A stretch of 64,000 bases of DNA, taken from contig NZ_CAMJCX010000003.1 in NCBI RefSeq assembly GCF_946404245.1, positions 1-64,000 on the forward strand. The letters run 5' to 3'. Made by a program: the position numbers and the translations under genes. Under the pieces are notes generated by a model, which saw nothing but the letters and a program-made list of their open reading frames with translations, was not told the origin of the DNA and searched no databases. Of the stretch, positions 35,219 through 45,500 are shown piece after piece. The first letter of the stretch is position 1, and each line of letters starts with the position of its first letter. The DNA is from an uncultured Methanobrevibacter sp. (GTDB taxonomy: Archaea > Methanobacteriota > Methanobacteria > Methanobacteriales > Methanobacteriaceae).

Positions 35219-36169
35219 CTAATTTTCAAATAAATCTCTTACTTCTTTTTCCCAACCATCTTTATGAATTATTCTTTTAATATGTAAATTATCATCCAAT
35301 ATTTCTTTTTTAGTTAGTTTAGTTAATTCTATACAATTTTTATTAAAGACATATATTGCATTACCATAAAGTAAAGACTCCAATATAGTGAAGTCTTTAA
35401 ACTCAAATCCGACATACCCATTAAAACCGGATTTTCCATAAAACACAGTAGTTGGCTTATATGAATAAATATGTTCTAATCTAGCTTTGTCGGCTGGTTT
35501 TTTAGTATTCTTTATTTGTTTTAAAATAGGGTTTAATTGTTCCTCTACTGTTTCCCAAGGCATCTCTCCTTCAGGCAACATTTCCCAGTTTAATCTTTTA
35601 ATGTTTTTTAAGTCATATAATGCAGCTAATTCAGTTAAATCTCCCTTTAATATTTTACATTCGTTAAAAAGCTCTAAAAATAAATTTATTGTGTGTTTTA
35701 ATATTTCATCATCTTTTTTGTATCTGAATTCTTTAGCAGCTATTATGATTTTATTACCTTCTTTTTCAACTATTCTTAATTCAATACTTGGAGGTTCTAT
35801 ATATTCCCTACATATTCTTTCACGTGAAAATGTACAAATATCGGTTACTTCTTCGGTTCTATACCTACCTCTCCATTCATGTCTTGTAAATTCTCTTTGA
35901 TAATATTTTGTTTCTTTACCCCAATCAGGTCTTTTAATATAAGATCCTTCTGAATTATGCCTAGTGACAGATGAACTTCTACCTAATCCTGAACTAATAG
36001 CAGGTAAAACTTGTTCATTTAACTCTAACTTCTCCGTAAATCCTATTTTATTCAAATTATCGAATCTGCCTATATCTGATAGACTAACTACAAGATTATC
36101 TCCTTCTTTTATATCTAGATTTTTGAATTGAGATTCTAATTTATTAATTCTAGTTTTATTTATTAACAT
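35219..36169 (-). CDS. Orphan 316-aa hypothetical protein
   Basis: The protein starts after GGGGAGTAGAATA and has no signal peptide or membrane segment. An N-terminal coiled-coil-like piece (NKTRINKLESQFKNL) precedes a serine/arginine segment (SGLGRSSSVTRHNSEGSYIK) and an aromatic, charged middle. It contains one cysteine pair (ICTFSRERICREY) and ends with a helical acidic region and a strand-rich C-terminus (GYVGFEFKDFTILESLLYGNAIYVF). I do not recognise a family. The position beside an XRE/peptidase/PIN cluster suggests mobile or defence cargo. Confidence 0.6.
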   Translation of the reverse strand: MLINKTRINKLESQFKNLDIKEGDNLVVSLSDIGRFDNLNKIGFTEKLELNEQVLPAISSGLGRSSSVTRHNSEGSYIKRPDWGKETKYYQREFTRHEWRGRYRTEEVTDICTFSRERICREYIEPPSIELRIVEKEGNKIIIAAKEFRYKKDDEILKHTINLFLELFNECKILKGDLTELAALYDLKNIKRLNWEMLPEGEMPWETVEEQLNPILKQIKNTKKPADKARLEHIYSYKPTTVFYGKSGFNGYVGFEFKDFTILESLLYGNAIYVFNKNCIELTKLTKKEILDDNLHIKRIIHKDGWEKEVRDLFEN

Positions 36170-36242
36170 TATTCTACTCCCCTACAATAATAAACATATT
36201 TAATATCAAACTTATCATCATCGCTTTCAACATTACATTGAT

Positions 36243-36818
36243 TCATCGTTCACTTTTTAAAAATCTTTCACAATCACTTTTGTAAAGCTCATCATGGTAT
36301 TCCGTGAAAGAATTTTTAGGTAAATCAATGCCTTCTTTAATCATTCCTTTCCATAATCCATTTGCAGTATTTTCACTGACAATATTCTTTTCAACTGCTT
36401 TGGATAGAATCATTGAACTTGTAATGAGTTCAATATCCAAGCTATCAATATATTCTTCCACATCACTTAGATTGTTGCTTGCTACTATTCCATTATTCAG
36501 GTGAGCCAATGCCATTGCTGCTGATTCACCATCACCACAACATTTACCTGTTTTACTCCAAAAGCCTTTTTTAATTAAGTTATAAGTAGTGTAGTCCTGG
36601 GACATGAATTGTATTTGTCTGGTTTCTACAAATCCGTCTTTTAATTTTTTAAAATTTGTTTTTACGATTGGTGGAGTGTTATTATCCATTAGTTCATTAT
36701 AGACTTGTTCTGGAATGACAATTTTAGTGAATAACTTTTCTAGAATATGTCCCGCATCTACAAATAAAAAACATTCTAAACAGTCTGTATCATAAAAAAC
36801 CGGTTTATTCAAGGTCAT
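36243..36818 (-). CDS. PIN-domain-like protein, probable toxin nuclease
   Basis: The 191-aa protein has the acidic layout of a PIN ribonuclease: FYDTDCLECFL (first aspartate), YNELMD, GDGESAAMALA and ASNNLSDVEEY. The C-terminal helical part (SSMILSKAVEKN) fits VapC-like proteins. It overlaps the upstream peptidase gene by 14 bases, so the two are coupled. PIN proteins usually act as RNases in toxin-antitoxin systems; the target is unknown. Confidence 0.75.
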   Translation of the reverse strand: MTLNKPVFYDTDCLECFLFVDAGHILEKLFTKIVIPEQVYNELMDNNTPPIVKTNFKKLKDGFVETRQIQFMSQDYTTYNLIKKGFWSKTGKCCGDGESAAMALAHLNNGIVASNNLSDVEEYIDSLDIELITSSMILSKAVEKNIVSENTANGLWKGMIKEGIDLPKNSFTEYHDELYKSDCERFLKSER

Positions 36819-37530
36819 TCACCTCATTTGAGTTATGAATGATGTCATTTCTAAAACTCCTTAATAGTATTTCCCTTCGTTTTCCACCGGTTATCTTTTC
36901 ATCCTCATATGCCTTTTCGGTTAGGCGTATTAGCTCACCTATTGATGAGTATTTCTGATTTTCTGGAGATGGTTTGTAAAGGCTAGTGTCGTAACCTAAT
37001 CTGTCAGCTTCACGTATTACATCTGCCCCATATTCATCAAATTGGTTTTGACTAATCCAATTCATTTTTTTAAGGCGTAAAAGCATGGTAGAACGGCTGA
37101 CCTGATAATGCTGTTCGCATTTTATTACATCTTCGAGTGTCCAGTCTTCAATTTGGTTTTTATTTTTAAACCAGTATAGGGCACTATCAGGCATCAGGAA
37201 GGTTGATGCAAAGTTATTTGCATTTATTTCACTTTGGCTATTGTTGTTGATTCCGCAAACGATAAAGTCTTCAATATCCTCATAAAGCAAGTGGTATAAT
37301 TCATGAGCCAGTGTGAAGTTTTGCCTTCCAATGCTATGATTGGTATTGATGAATATCACTTTGTCATCTTTTGTTTTTGAGCAACATCCACTAATGTTGG
37401 TTTTCATTGGAAACCAAAGTACTGTTAAATTTCTTATGTTATTATAGATTAAAGAGCGTATATTTATTGAAGCAAAGCTTTCAATGCCCCAGTCGTGTCT
37501 TAACATTTCCGCTAATGCAATGCTGTTCAT
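36805..37530 (-). CDS. ImmA/IrrE-type zinc metallopeptidase (COG2856-like)
   Basis: The 241-aa protein has the zinc motif FTLAHELYHLLYED (HExxH) followed by a downstream acidic residue and the NANNFASTFLMPDS segment typical of COG2856/IrrE. These peptidases cut XRE-type repressors in response to a signal. An XRE gene lies directly upstream (2 bases) and a PIN gene downstream with overlap, forming a trio in which the peptidase could link damage or infection to release of the toxin. That link is inference. Confidence 0.85.
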   Translation of the reverse strand: MNSIALAEMLRHDWGIESFASINIRSLIYNNIRNLTVLWFPMKTNISGCCSKTKDDKVIFINTNHSIGRQNFTLAHELYHLLYEDIEDFIVCGINNNSQSEINANNFASTFLMPDSALYWFKNKNQIEDWTLEDVIKCEQHYQVSRSTMLLRLKKMNWISQNQFDEYGADVIREADRLGYDTSLYKPSPENQKYSSIGELIRLTEKAYEDEKITGGKRREILLRSFRNDIIHNSNEVNDLE

Positions 37531-37532
37531 GT

Positions 37533-37859
37533 TTACTCATCACCATCCAGTTTTCTTAGTAATTTTAAATATCCTGTAATTTCATTCATTTTTGCAACTA
37601 CGTTTAAGTCCACCTTTTCATCACTGCGAAATGCTATACTTGATTTTTCATGTGAATCTGTTTCCCCTAAAAGATATTCGGGAGAACAATTGTATAATAA
37701 ACATAATTTATCAAGTAAAGTCATGTTAAAGTTTCTCTCACCATTTTCTATTTTTGAAAGGTTGCTTTGGGTAATTCCCAAATAGCTAGAAACTTGTTCT
37801 TGCGTATATCCATTTTCCCTCCTTAATTCATTTAGAGTTTTTCCTACCTTTTCATTCAT
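37533..37859 (-). CDS. XRE-family helix-turn-helix regulator
   Basis: The 108-aa protein has the classic XRE HTH at residues 5-60 (GKTLNELRRENGYTQEQVSS, LGITQSNLSKIENGERN), followed by a short C-terminal dimerisation part. The ORF track extends to 37970, but AGGTGGATTATC sits just ahead of the ATG at 37859, which begins the HTH properly. It is the first gene of the peptidase-PIN operon and probably represses it. Confidence 0.85.
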   Translation of the reverse strand: MNEKVGKTLNELRRENGYTQEQVSSYLGITQSNLSKIENGERNFNMTLLDKLCLLYNCSPEYLLGETDSHEKSSIAFRSDEKVDLNVVAKMNEITGYLKLLRKLDGDE

Positions 37860-37879
37860 GATAATCCACCTTTGGTATT

Positions 37880-37910
37880 TACTATTTTGTACTAAAAAAT
37901 ATATAAATAT
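37880..37910 (-). promoter_or_regulatory. Promoter and direct-repeat site of the XRE operon
   Basis: On the minus strand a TATA box, TATTTATATATTTT (37896-37910), is followed by TAGTACAAAATAGTA (37880-37894), in which TAGTA occurs twice one helical turn apart, near the expected transcription start. XRE binding here would repress its own operon. The rest of the 37860-38279 gap is AT-only with no ORF. Confidence 0.4.
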
Positions 37911-38279
37911 TTCTATTAAAAATATGACAAAATTGTAATCAACATATAATTTTAATTTTAATAAATACAATCAATAATCAAAATTACATAAAACAAAATA
38001 ATAATCTCTAATTAATATATATTACGAATTTAAATACTATATTTTAATAAATATTAGTAAAATAGTTTTAAAATAATTTTTTAAAGAATATTAACAATAA
38101 TTAAATTGAAAAATAAAATTTATGGAAAAATTATTCTTTTATCTACATCAGCCATTAAAAAAAGTTACAGTTTAAAAATAATGTTAAAATAATTATAAAA
38201 ACAGTTGATTAAAAAATAAGTTATATGGCTAACCATGCAAATAATTAATCATAAAAATAAATATTCGAGAGGTTAACAT

Positions 38280-38594
38280 CTAACCTCCCTCAACCATAAT
38301 TAATTTTCCCGTTACCGGATCTTTATATACCTTACCCATTTCAGTATAACCCTGACCTGAAGAGTTACTGGTATCCGGTGCCTCATCCAACTGAGTGCCC
38401 TGATCAATTTCAGTAGTTTGTTGAGCCTGCTGGATTGGATTATCATCAGTCACTAACGCCTGCATATTCCAAGAAATAATAACAAAGACAAGAAAACCCA
38501 CTGCAATTACAAGCATCGCATCGACTAAATTAGAAGTACCTGCCATCGGGTCTTCTTCCACTCTTTGTCTTCTTGCACTTTTTCTTCGAACCAT
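38280..38594 (-). CDS. DUF2149 protein, ExbD/TolR-like partner
   Basis: The 104-aa protein has a basic N-terminus, DPMAGTSNLVDAMLVIAVGF, one transmembrane helix (AMLVIAVGFLVFVIISW) with an acidic residue at its start (VDAM), then an extracellular tail (VTGKLIMVEGG). This matches DUF2149. The single helix with aspartate resembles ExbD/TolR, the partner of TolQ-type channels. It follows the TolQ-like gene by 6 bases. Confidence 0.85.
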   Translation of the reverse strand: MVRRKSARRQRVEEDPMAGTSNLVDAMLVIAVGFLVFVIISWNMQALVTDDNPIQQAQQTTEIDQGTQLDEAPDTSNSSGQGYTEMGKVYKDPVTGKLIMVEGG

Positions 38595-38600
38595 AACACA

Positions 38601-39239
38601 TCAATCCATATAATCAAGTACAGCATCAGAAAGTGCATCCAAATCCGCAAGGTACCTGTCATACCATGACTTTCTGATTTTACCTAAAACATAACACAGC
38701 GCACCTGAACCGATACCGACAATAGTAGTGTTGAACGCCAAAGTCAGAGAAGTCGCAAGAGTGTTAATGTCACCTGCACCTAGTGCGGCAAGTCCAGGAC
38801 CCATTGGAATCAATGTTCCCATCAAACCCAGTGTCGGACCGATTCTTGTAATGATATCAGTCTTGTTCAGGTTCTTGTCAATGCGTTCTTCTTCCATTTC
38901 AACCAATCGTCTTGCTGCTGCTTCACGTGAAGACTTCTTCATTGAATGAGTATCTGAGATTCTAGTTAAAATTCTTTTTTGCAAATCAGGAATATTTGAC
39001 TGACTGACAATGACCTGCAAATGCTCGATTGAAGTTGCATTGCTGATTTGGAAAATCAAATCATAAATATCTCCAACCTTAACTTTCTTGTTTTTAAAAT
39101 ACTCGGCTATTATTTCACCTAAAAGGAATAGTGAAGCAACAACTATTATCAAAAGAATTATTAGAACCGGAATTGTCAGGCTTTGTGAAATAGTATCCAT
39201 TGCAGCAGATATTAAAGTATCACCAGGAAAAGAAACCAA
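38601..39239 (-). CDS. MotA/TolQ/ExbB proton-channel family protein
   Basis: The 212-aa protein has three membrane helices: LTIPVLIILLIIVVASLFLLG, then after a cytoplasmic helical domain IGPTLGLMGTLIPMGPGLAALG and TTIVGIGSGALCYVLG. The GxLGLMGTLIPMG signature is that of the TolQ/ExbB family. It uses ion flow to drive work on a partner, here the DUF2149 protein. I prefer the TTG start at 39239, because GGAGGTG precedes it at the right spacing. The pair is directly downstream of the adhesin genes on the same strand but separated by terminator hairpins. Confidence 0.85.
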   Translation of the reverse strand: MVSFPGDTLISAAMDTISQSLTIPVLIILLIIVVASLFLLGEIIAEYFKNKKVKVGDIYDLIFQISNATSIEHLQVIVSQSNIPDLQKRILTRISDTHSMKKSSREAAARRLVEMEEERIDKNLNKTDIITRIGPTLGLMGTLIPMGPGLAALGAGDINTLATSLTLAFNTTIVGIGSGALCYVLGKIRKSWYDRYLADLDALSDAVLDYMD

Positions 39240-39470
39240 AAATATACACCTCCACAATCCTTAATTTATTAAAATGAGAAAAGAGAAACAAAAAAATATT
39301 TTTTTGTTTCTTGATTCCTCACAAACGTTTTTATAAAGTAAAAAAAATTTACTTTATTTTTCCTTAATTCATTTCATATCAAAAAAACCGAATTATAATA
39401 ATTCAGCTTTCAAAGAGGAGAAAAAACATAAAATAAACTGCTTAATCTAACTTTTTTAAAATTCAACAGT

Positions 39471-39516
39471 CAGATTCCCACAACTGTAGGAATCTGGGAA
39501 AGTAAAATTTTACTTT
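39471..39516 (-). terminator. Two hairpins downstream of the 2063-aa adhesin gene
   Basis: AAAGTAAAATTTTACTTT (39499-39516) is a full palindrome, and CAGATTCC (39471-39478) pairs with GGAATCTG (39489-39496). Both lie just past the adhesin stop on the minus strand. They likely end its transcript and insulate the channel genes. Confidence 0.5.
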
Positions 39517-39526
39517 CTCTTTACAC

Positions 39527-42500
39527 TTAAATTTCATCACCATCCTTTTTACCCCTTCTATAACCATAACCAAAGATTACAATTACAGCGAATAAAATAA
39601 CAGCTTGTACAAATTGCCAATTGTTTTCATTTATATTAATTACTTTTGAAACTTCATATGCATTAGGTGAATCTTGACTTAATTCACCTGATTGAGAACC
39701 GCCTTCAACAGAATCGGAATCACCTTGAGCTGCAGCTTCAACACCAACAGATGGAGAATTGCCACTATCGGTTTGGAGGAGATTATTTGCGTCACCTTCA
39801 ATTTCACCTTCACGGCCATTAACGTTAGAACCGCCATGACCACTGGAACCATGACCATTACCTGAACCCTGACCGTTACCAGTTCCTGTTCCCTGACCGT
39901 TACCATTACCACCGCCATTGCCGTTTCCACTGCCCGAAGAATTTCTTCTCTCAAGCTCTTTAATAGCATCAGCAATACTTGGAATGACCGGGTCAGGATT
40001 ATTGATAGCTTCACCAGCTTCATAACCGGAATCCTTATCCTTATTACTGGATGAATAACCATCAGTAATAGGAATATCAAATGCTACAGATTTTTGAATC
40101 TCAGTAGATATTTTAGCAACAACTGTAGTAATGGCAGAAGAAGTATCGAATGTCGCTACCGCTTCACTGTCTTTAAACTTAACAGTCTGTGAAAAACCAC
40201 CTGCGATAAAAGTAACATCAAACTCAGGAATTTCGGATAAATAGTGACCATCCAAACGGTTAATCAATCTTAATCTGAAAGATGAATCACCAACACGGTC
40301 AACAACAAGGTCAACTTTACCTTCACGATAGGAAGTTGCACCTCCACGACCGGTTAGACTGGATGAACCATCCATCAGGTTATATCCATAACCGCTGCAA
40401 CTAGAATCAATATATGTATTGGTGTGTCTTGCTTCCCATGACCTGTGCTCCAATAAGATACAGACGTTATCTATGATTGTAACCTCATCATGGAAATTAC
40501 TTGCACCACAGGAAACCTGTATAGCATTGTGGTACTGACCATAAGTATCCGGCCAGTTCCAGAAATCATATGTCTCCATAATGCCGATTCCACCATAAAT
40601 ATCATCAGGTTCACCTTGGTGATAATGCATCTTTTGGATTAGATTATGTTCAACATTAACACGTTCACTGTATCCGTTAAAGTTAATGCCGTTAAAACAA
40701 CCATCTAATGTATTATGAGTAATGTTAACACCATAATATCCTCCTTCAAGGATTATCGCATCACCAGTACCTTCATAAATGGTATTGTAATCCATTTTTA
40801 AGTTTTGATTTACATCTGATAAATGAACTCCAAAGAAACCATAATTAATAGTGTTATTGATTATGTTGGTATTTTGTGATCTTACAAGCCAAATCTGATG
40901 GGCCTTGCTTATTTGCCACTCCTTACCATTGTTGTCCAATTTTGAATTATAGATATTAGTATTACTGCTTTCCAATACCCATACACCATTATTATATGAT
41001 TCAGCCACTTCAGAGTGGTCTATTGTAGTGTTAGTGCTTTTATTAATGAGAATCCCATCACAGGAACCGTTAATATATGAATCCTTAATAGCGATATTGC
41101 TGCTTGAAACAATATTAACACCAGTTTTATTTGCAGTATTGACAACAGTATTCTTAATTAGAATATCATCACTGTTTTTAATTAAAATACCGTCATTTTC
41201 TATTACAAAACCGTTAATAGTTGTACCACTTGCATTTTCACCTAAAGTGAAAACAGGCTGGTTGCCATTACCAATGAGTTTAGTATTATTTGTAGTGACG
41301 ATATTTAAAGGCTTATTGATGGTAAAATTAGCACCATAAAGCACATCATAATCAAATACAAATTTACTTCCCTCTTCAGCATTATCCAACAAATCCTGAA
41401 TCTTTTGAATCAAAGTAGAATTAACCAAATCATTAACATTTAAAGCATCCCTAATCTCAAAAGAAATTGATGTAACCTCACCAAAATTATCAGACTCATC
41501 AACAGCAACAGTTTTTAAAACAGTGTTTGATTCTATGAGAATTGGTTCATAATATAATCTCCTTGTAGAACTATTAACCGGATTAGACCCATCAACTGTA
41601 TAATAGATTGTAACTGAGCCAGCATCATCACTTGCATAAAGACTGACATTTTGAGAAGTGGCAAAAACACCACCCTCACTTACAACATCACCAATATATA
41701 CAGTGACATTACTTGGAGGAGTAAGATCATACTTAACCACTTCAATGGTTGTGTTTCTTGCAAGATTAACACCATCATGTTCAACAATCAAAACCACACG
41801 ATACTTGCCTGAATCATTGTAGACATGTACTGGATTTTGCTCAAGTGAATAATTACCATCACCAAAATCCCAGAAATAACTATTATTTCCTTTCACAGAC
41901 AAATCAGTGAATTGGACAGTAGTTTCAGTGTTGTTTACATGTTCCCACTTAAATTGAGCCGCAACATCATTAAAAGCAAAAATACCCTGATTAGTAGTAA
42001 CAATCAAAGTACCATCATTAGACAATGTCGGACTGGATAAACAAGACGGATCACCATACTTACCAGTTAAAGTATAATTCCACAGCTGCTGACCAGTCAA
42101 ATCAAAAGCATAAACCATATTGTCATGAGCAAGATAAATCATTTCATTGCCACTTATCAATGGAGAACTTGCAGAATAAAATGCAGAATTAATTTTCTTA
42201 CTCCACAAAATAGCACCATTAGATGCATTAACAGCCACTAACTTATCTTCACTGGAAAGATATAAAATACCTTTGTAATAAGTTGGAGTGCCTGAAACAA
42301 ATAGCTGTGTATTTTTACTACTCCATTTTACTGTTCCATTAGGATAATAAGCTCTGATAAATATATTAACAATATCTCCTTGGTTACTCCTATAATTTGG
42401 CTGATTAATAACATAAATAATTCCTTCCTCATCAATACTAACAGAAACCTTAGATTCTTTTAAATAATCTTCAGTACTATAATACTTAATTAGATTTTGT

Positions 42501-45500
42501 TTAAATTTTAATGTTCCATCAGGACTAACAGCTACAAATTCATGACTTTCAGAAATTAAATAAATAGTGCCATCCAAACCTATGGCAGGAGTGGAACCAC
42601 TAATTAAAGGAATGCTACAATTCCAAACAACAGAACCATTTTTTAAAGAATAAATACTTGAAGAAATATCACTACTTGTTATTGCATAAACGCTTCCATC
42701 ATCAGCGATTTTTATACTGGAACCAGTATTATAATCTCCTAAAATACATTTCCATAGTAATTGTCCATTAGGTGAAATACAATAAACAGTACTGTTCATC
42801 CAATTGCTGAAGTAAATATTTCCATCAGCACCAATTGTTGGAGTTGAGATAATCTTACTTGTTGTACCATATCTCCAGATGACTAATCCTTGATTATTTA
42901 AACAATATAAATAACCATCATCTCCACCAATATAAATGTGACCTTTTTTATCAATTACTGCTGAACCAGAGCTAATTAAATCAAGATTCCATTTAGTCAA
43001 GTTAGTAACTGGGCCGCAATAATCGGTAATACCAGAATTATTATTACTTCCCTGATATTGGCTCCAAATAGCATTCTCACTCAGATTAGAAAGATTACTC
43101 TTAATATAATTAATAGAAAAGAAATCTGTATAAGTTCTAATGCTAATAATTGTAGGTACTGGATAACCATCAATCTCATATTTGAAAATTGATGAAAACA
43201 AAAATTTTGTAGGCTCGTTCACATAAAACATGTGGGAATATATAATACGGTTTGGATTGTTTCTGTCATAGGGTATACTGCCATCAACAGTATAATACAC
43301 TGTTCCAGATGATGAACATTCAACAAAAACACCAGAATATACTCTTTCAATAACCAAATCTGTGAAAAGATGTTCACCATAACAAAACATTGGACGATTG
43401 CCCATCTTATCAATCGCAGTGTAATGAACAGTAATGGAATTATCAATTGTAAATGGTTGAGTATAAATTAAACGAGTGTTACTATAACATGGATTACTAC
43501 CATCTAATGTGTAAAAAATAACTGCTTCAGAATCATCACACTCAATAATAACTTCCATTTCATCATTAAAAGTTGTTGTTGGAGTAATATATGTGATAAT
43601 CGGAGCAACATTATCCGTATCAATAAAAAGCTGATAATTTTCATTATCCAACTTAATATTCATTTGGCTAACATCACCAGTTAAATATCCCCAAGTAAAA
43701 AGCAATTGTTTAAAACCATCTTCAAGAAAAATATCAAAATCCACATCATTAAAAGTAAAAGTGCAATTTCTATCCCCAAGATGTCCTAAACTGCTTGTAT
43801 CTTCACCTAAATTATTATGTGTTAAATCAATAGTTAAATTGTAATAAGTAACTCCACCAATCCATTTATCAACATCTAAATCATGTTGGGTAACATTTAA
43901 AATTAGCCAAGGATTCATTTTTGAGCTAGACTCATTAACAAAATAAACATCATAATACTCATTAGGGATTATCAAACTAGAATAATAAGAAGGATTATTA
44001 GTTCCCCACCAATTATTGGAATAATCAACATTTTCATCAGCAATTAAAGAAAAATTATTATTGCGATAAATATTATTAAAATGAATATCCGCATTACCAA
44101 ATGATTTAATACCAATATCATTTCCCTCAATAAGATTTCTAGTTACATTTAATTCACCATTACCCTGTTGTATTGCTACATTGCATGATGAAAAATTACA
44201 ATTACTGATTTTGGAATTTCCCCCATCTTGACTATATGCAACATCACAAGAAGAAAAATTACAATTGAGGATGTTAGTTATTCCTTGATTTTGTTTGATG
44301 GCAACATCACAAGAAGAAAAATTATTATTATTGATTATTGATTTTCCACCATTAACAATGATGCCTCCATTTGAAATATTACATTTCAAGATACTTGTAT
44401 TGGATTGTAGAACCGTTAAAGAAGAATTAACAAAAATATTATTTTCAAAAAATATATTTCCTTCATCCAGAATCATATTTTTATTAGTGATATTTGATTT
44501 TTGAATTGTTAAACTGGAATCATCGCTTGTTTTTGAAATGCTTTCACAATCTCCAAGCAAAAGATTATTAATGATTACTTGTGATTCATTAATGACCTTA
44601 ATTGTTGGTTTTGAAATGTTTTTAGGATTAATTGAAGCATTAATGAAATTCAAGGTTACAGATTTATCAATTATTAGATTTTCAAAATGATTATCTGTAA
44701 AATAATTACTGAAAATACTTATTATATCCCCATCAGCTGCAACATCAATTGCATCTTGTATAGATGGAAATTCAATATTTTTATTTTGAATCTTACAAAC
44801 AGAAACCGGCAATGAAAAACTATAACTGCTTTCCATATCATTATTGAAAACCGTTAATGTGATAATATAACTATTTGCTTTGAAAGTATGTGTTGGGTTT
44901 TGATTATCACTATAATTTTCATCCCCAAAATCCCATAAATACTCACTAATCAAACCTTGAGACAAATCAGTGAAGTTAATTCTGATTTTACCATCAGAAA
45001 TCTCATAGGAACCAATAGTGAAATTAGCTATAATATTATTGTTGTAGGTAATATTGAAGTAATCAATGTATCCTAATCCATAGCTTTGAGTAATATTGAT
45101 TGTATGGTAACCTGTGAAGTTAGATAAATCTAATTTTACTTCTTCCCATTTTTTCTTACCTAATCCAGTCTTTTGGATAGTATAATTATCTAATGAAATA
45201 TCGTCAACATGAATATTGATTGTTGCATTTTTTGTATTAGACATATACCAGAAAGAAACTGAATCGATTGTATCGAAATTGATAACTTGGGAAATATAAC
45301 CATTAGTAGATAAGCTAATAAATTTAGTTCCACTTTTGGAGTTAAGAGCAAAATTAGTTATACTCACACCATAACCATCCCAACCACTTAAACCATCCTC
45401 AAAATCAGGATTAACAATCGGACTATTAACCACATAATCAGAACCTTTATCTAATAAACAATTAGGTGAATCTTCTTGACTGGATAATTGTGAATTATCA

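Noticed and set aside
35487-35900. 137-aa ORF on the plus strand
   Set aside because: It is the shadow of the 316-aa minus-strand gene, with no ribosome binding site.
32222-37859. Complete prophage
   Set aside because: No integrase, terminase, capsid, portal or tail gene and no visible attachment-site duplication.
38280-39239. Flagellar (archaellum) motor genes
   Set aside because: The channel protein is of TolQ/ExbB type and the partner is DUF2149; no archaellum gene is near.
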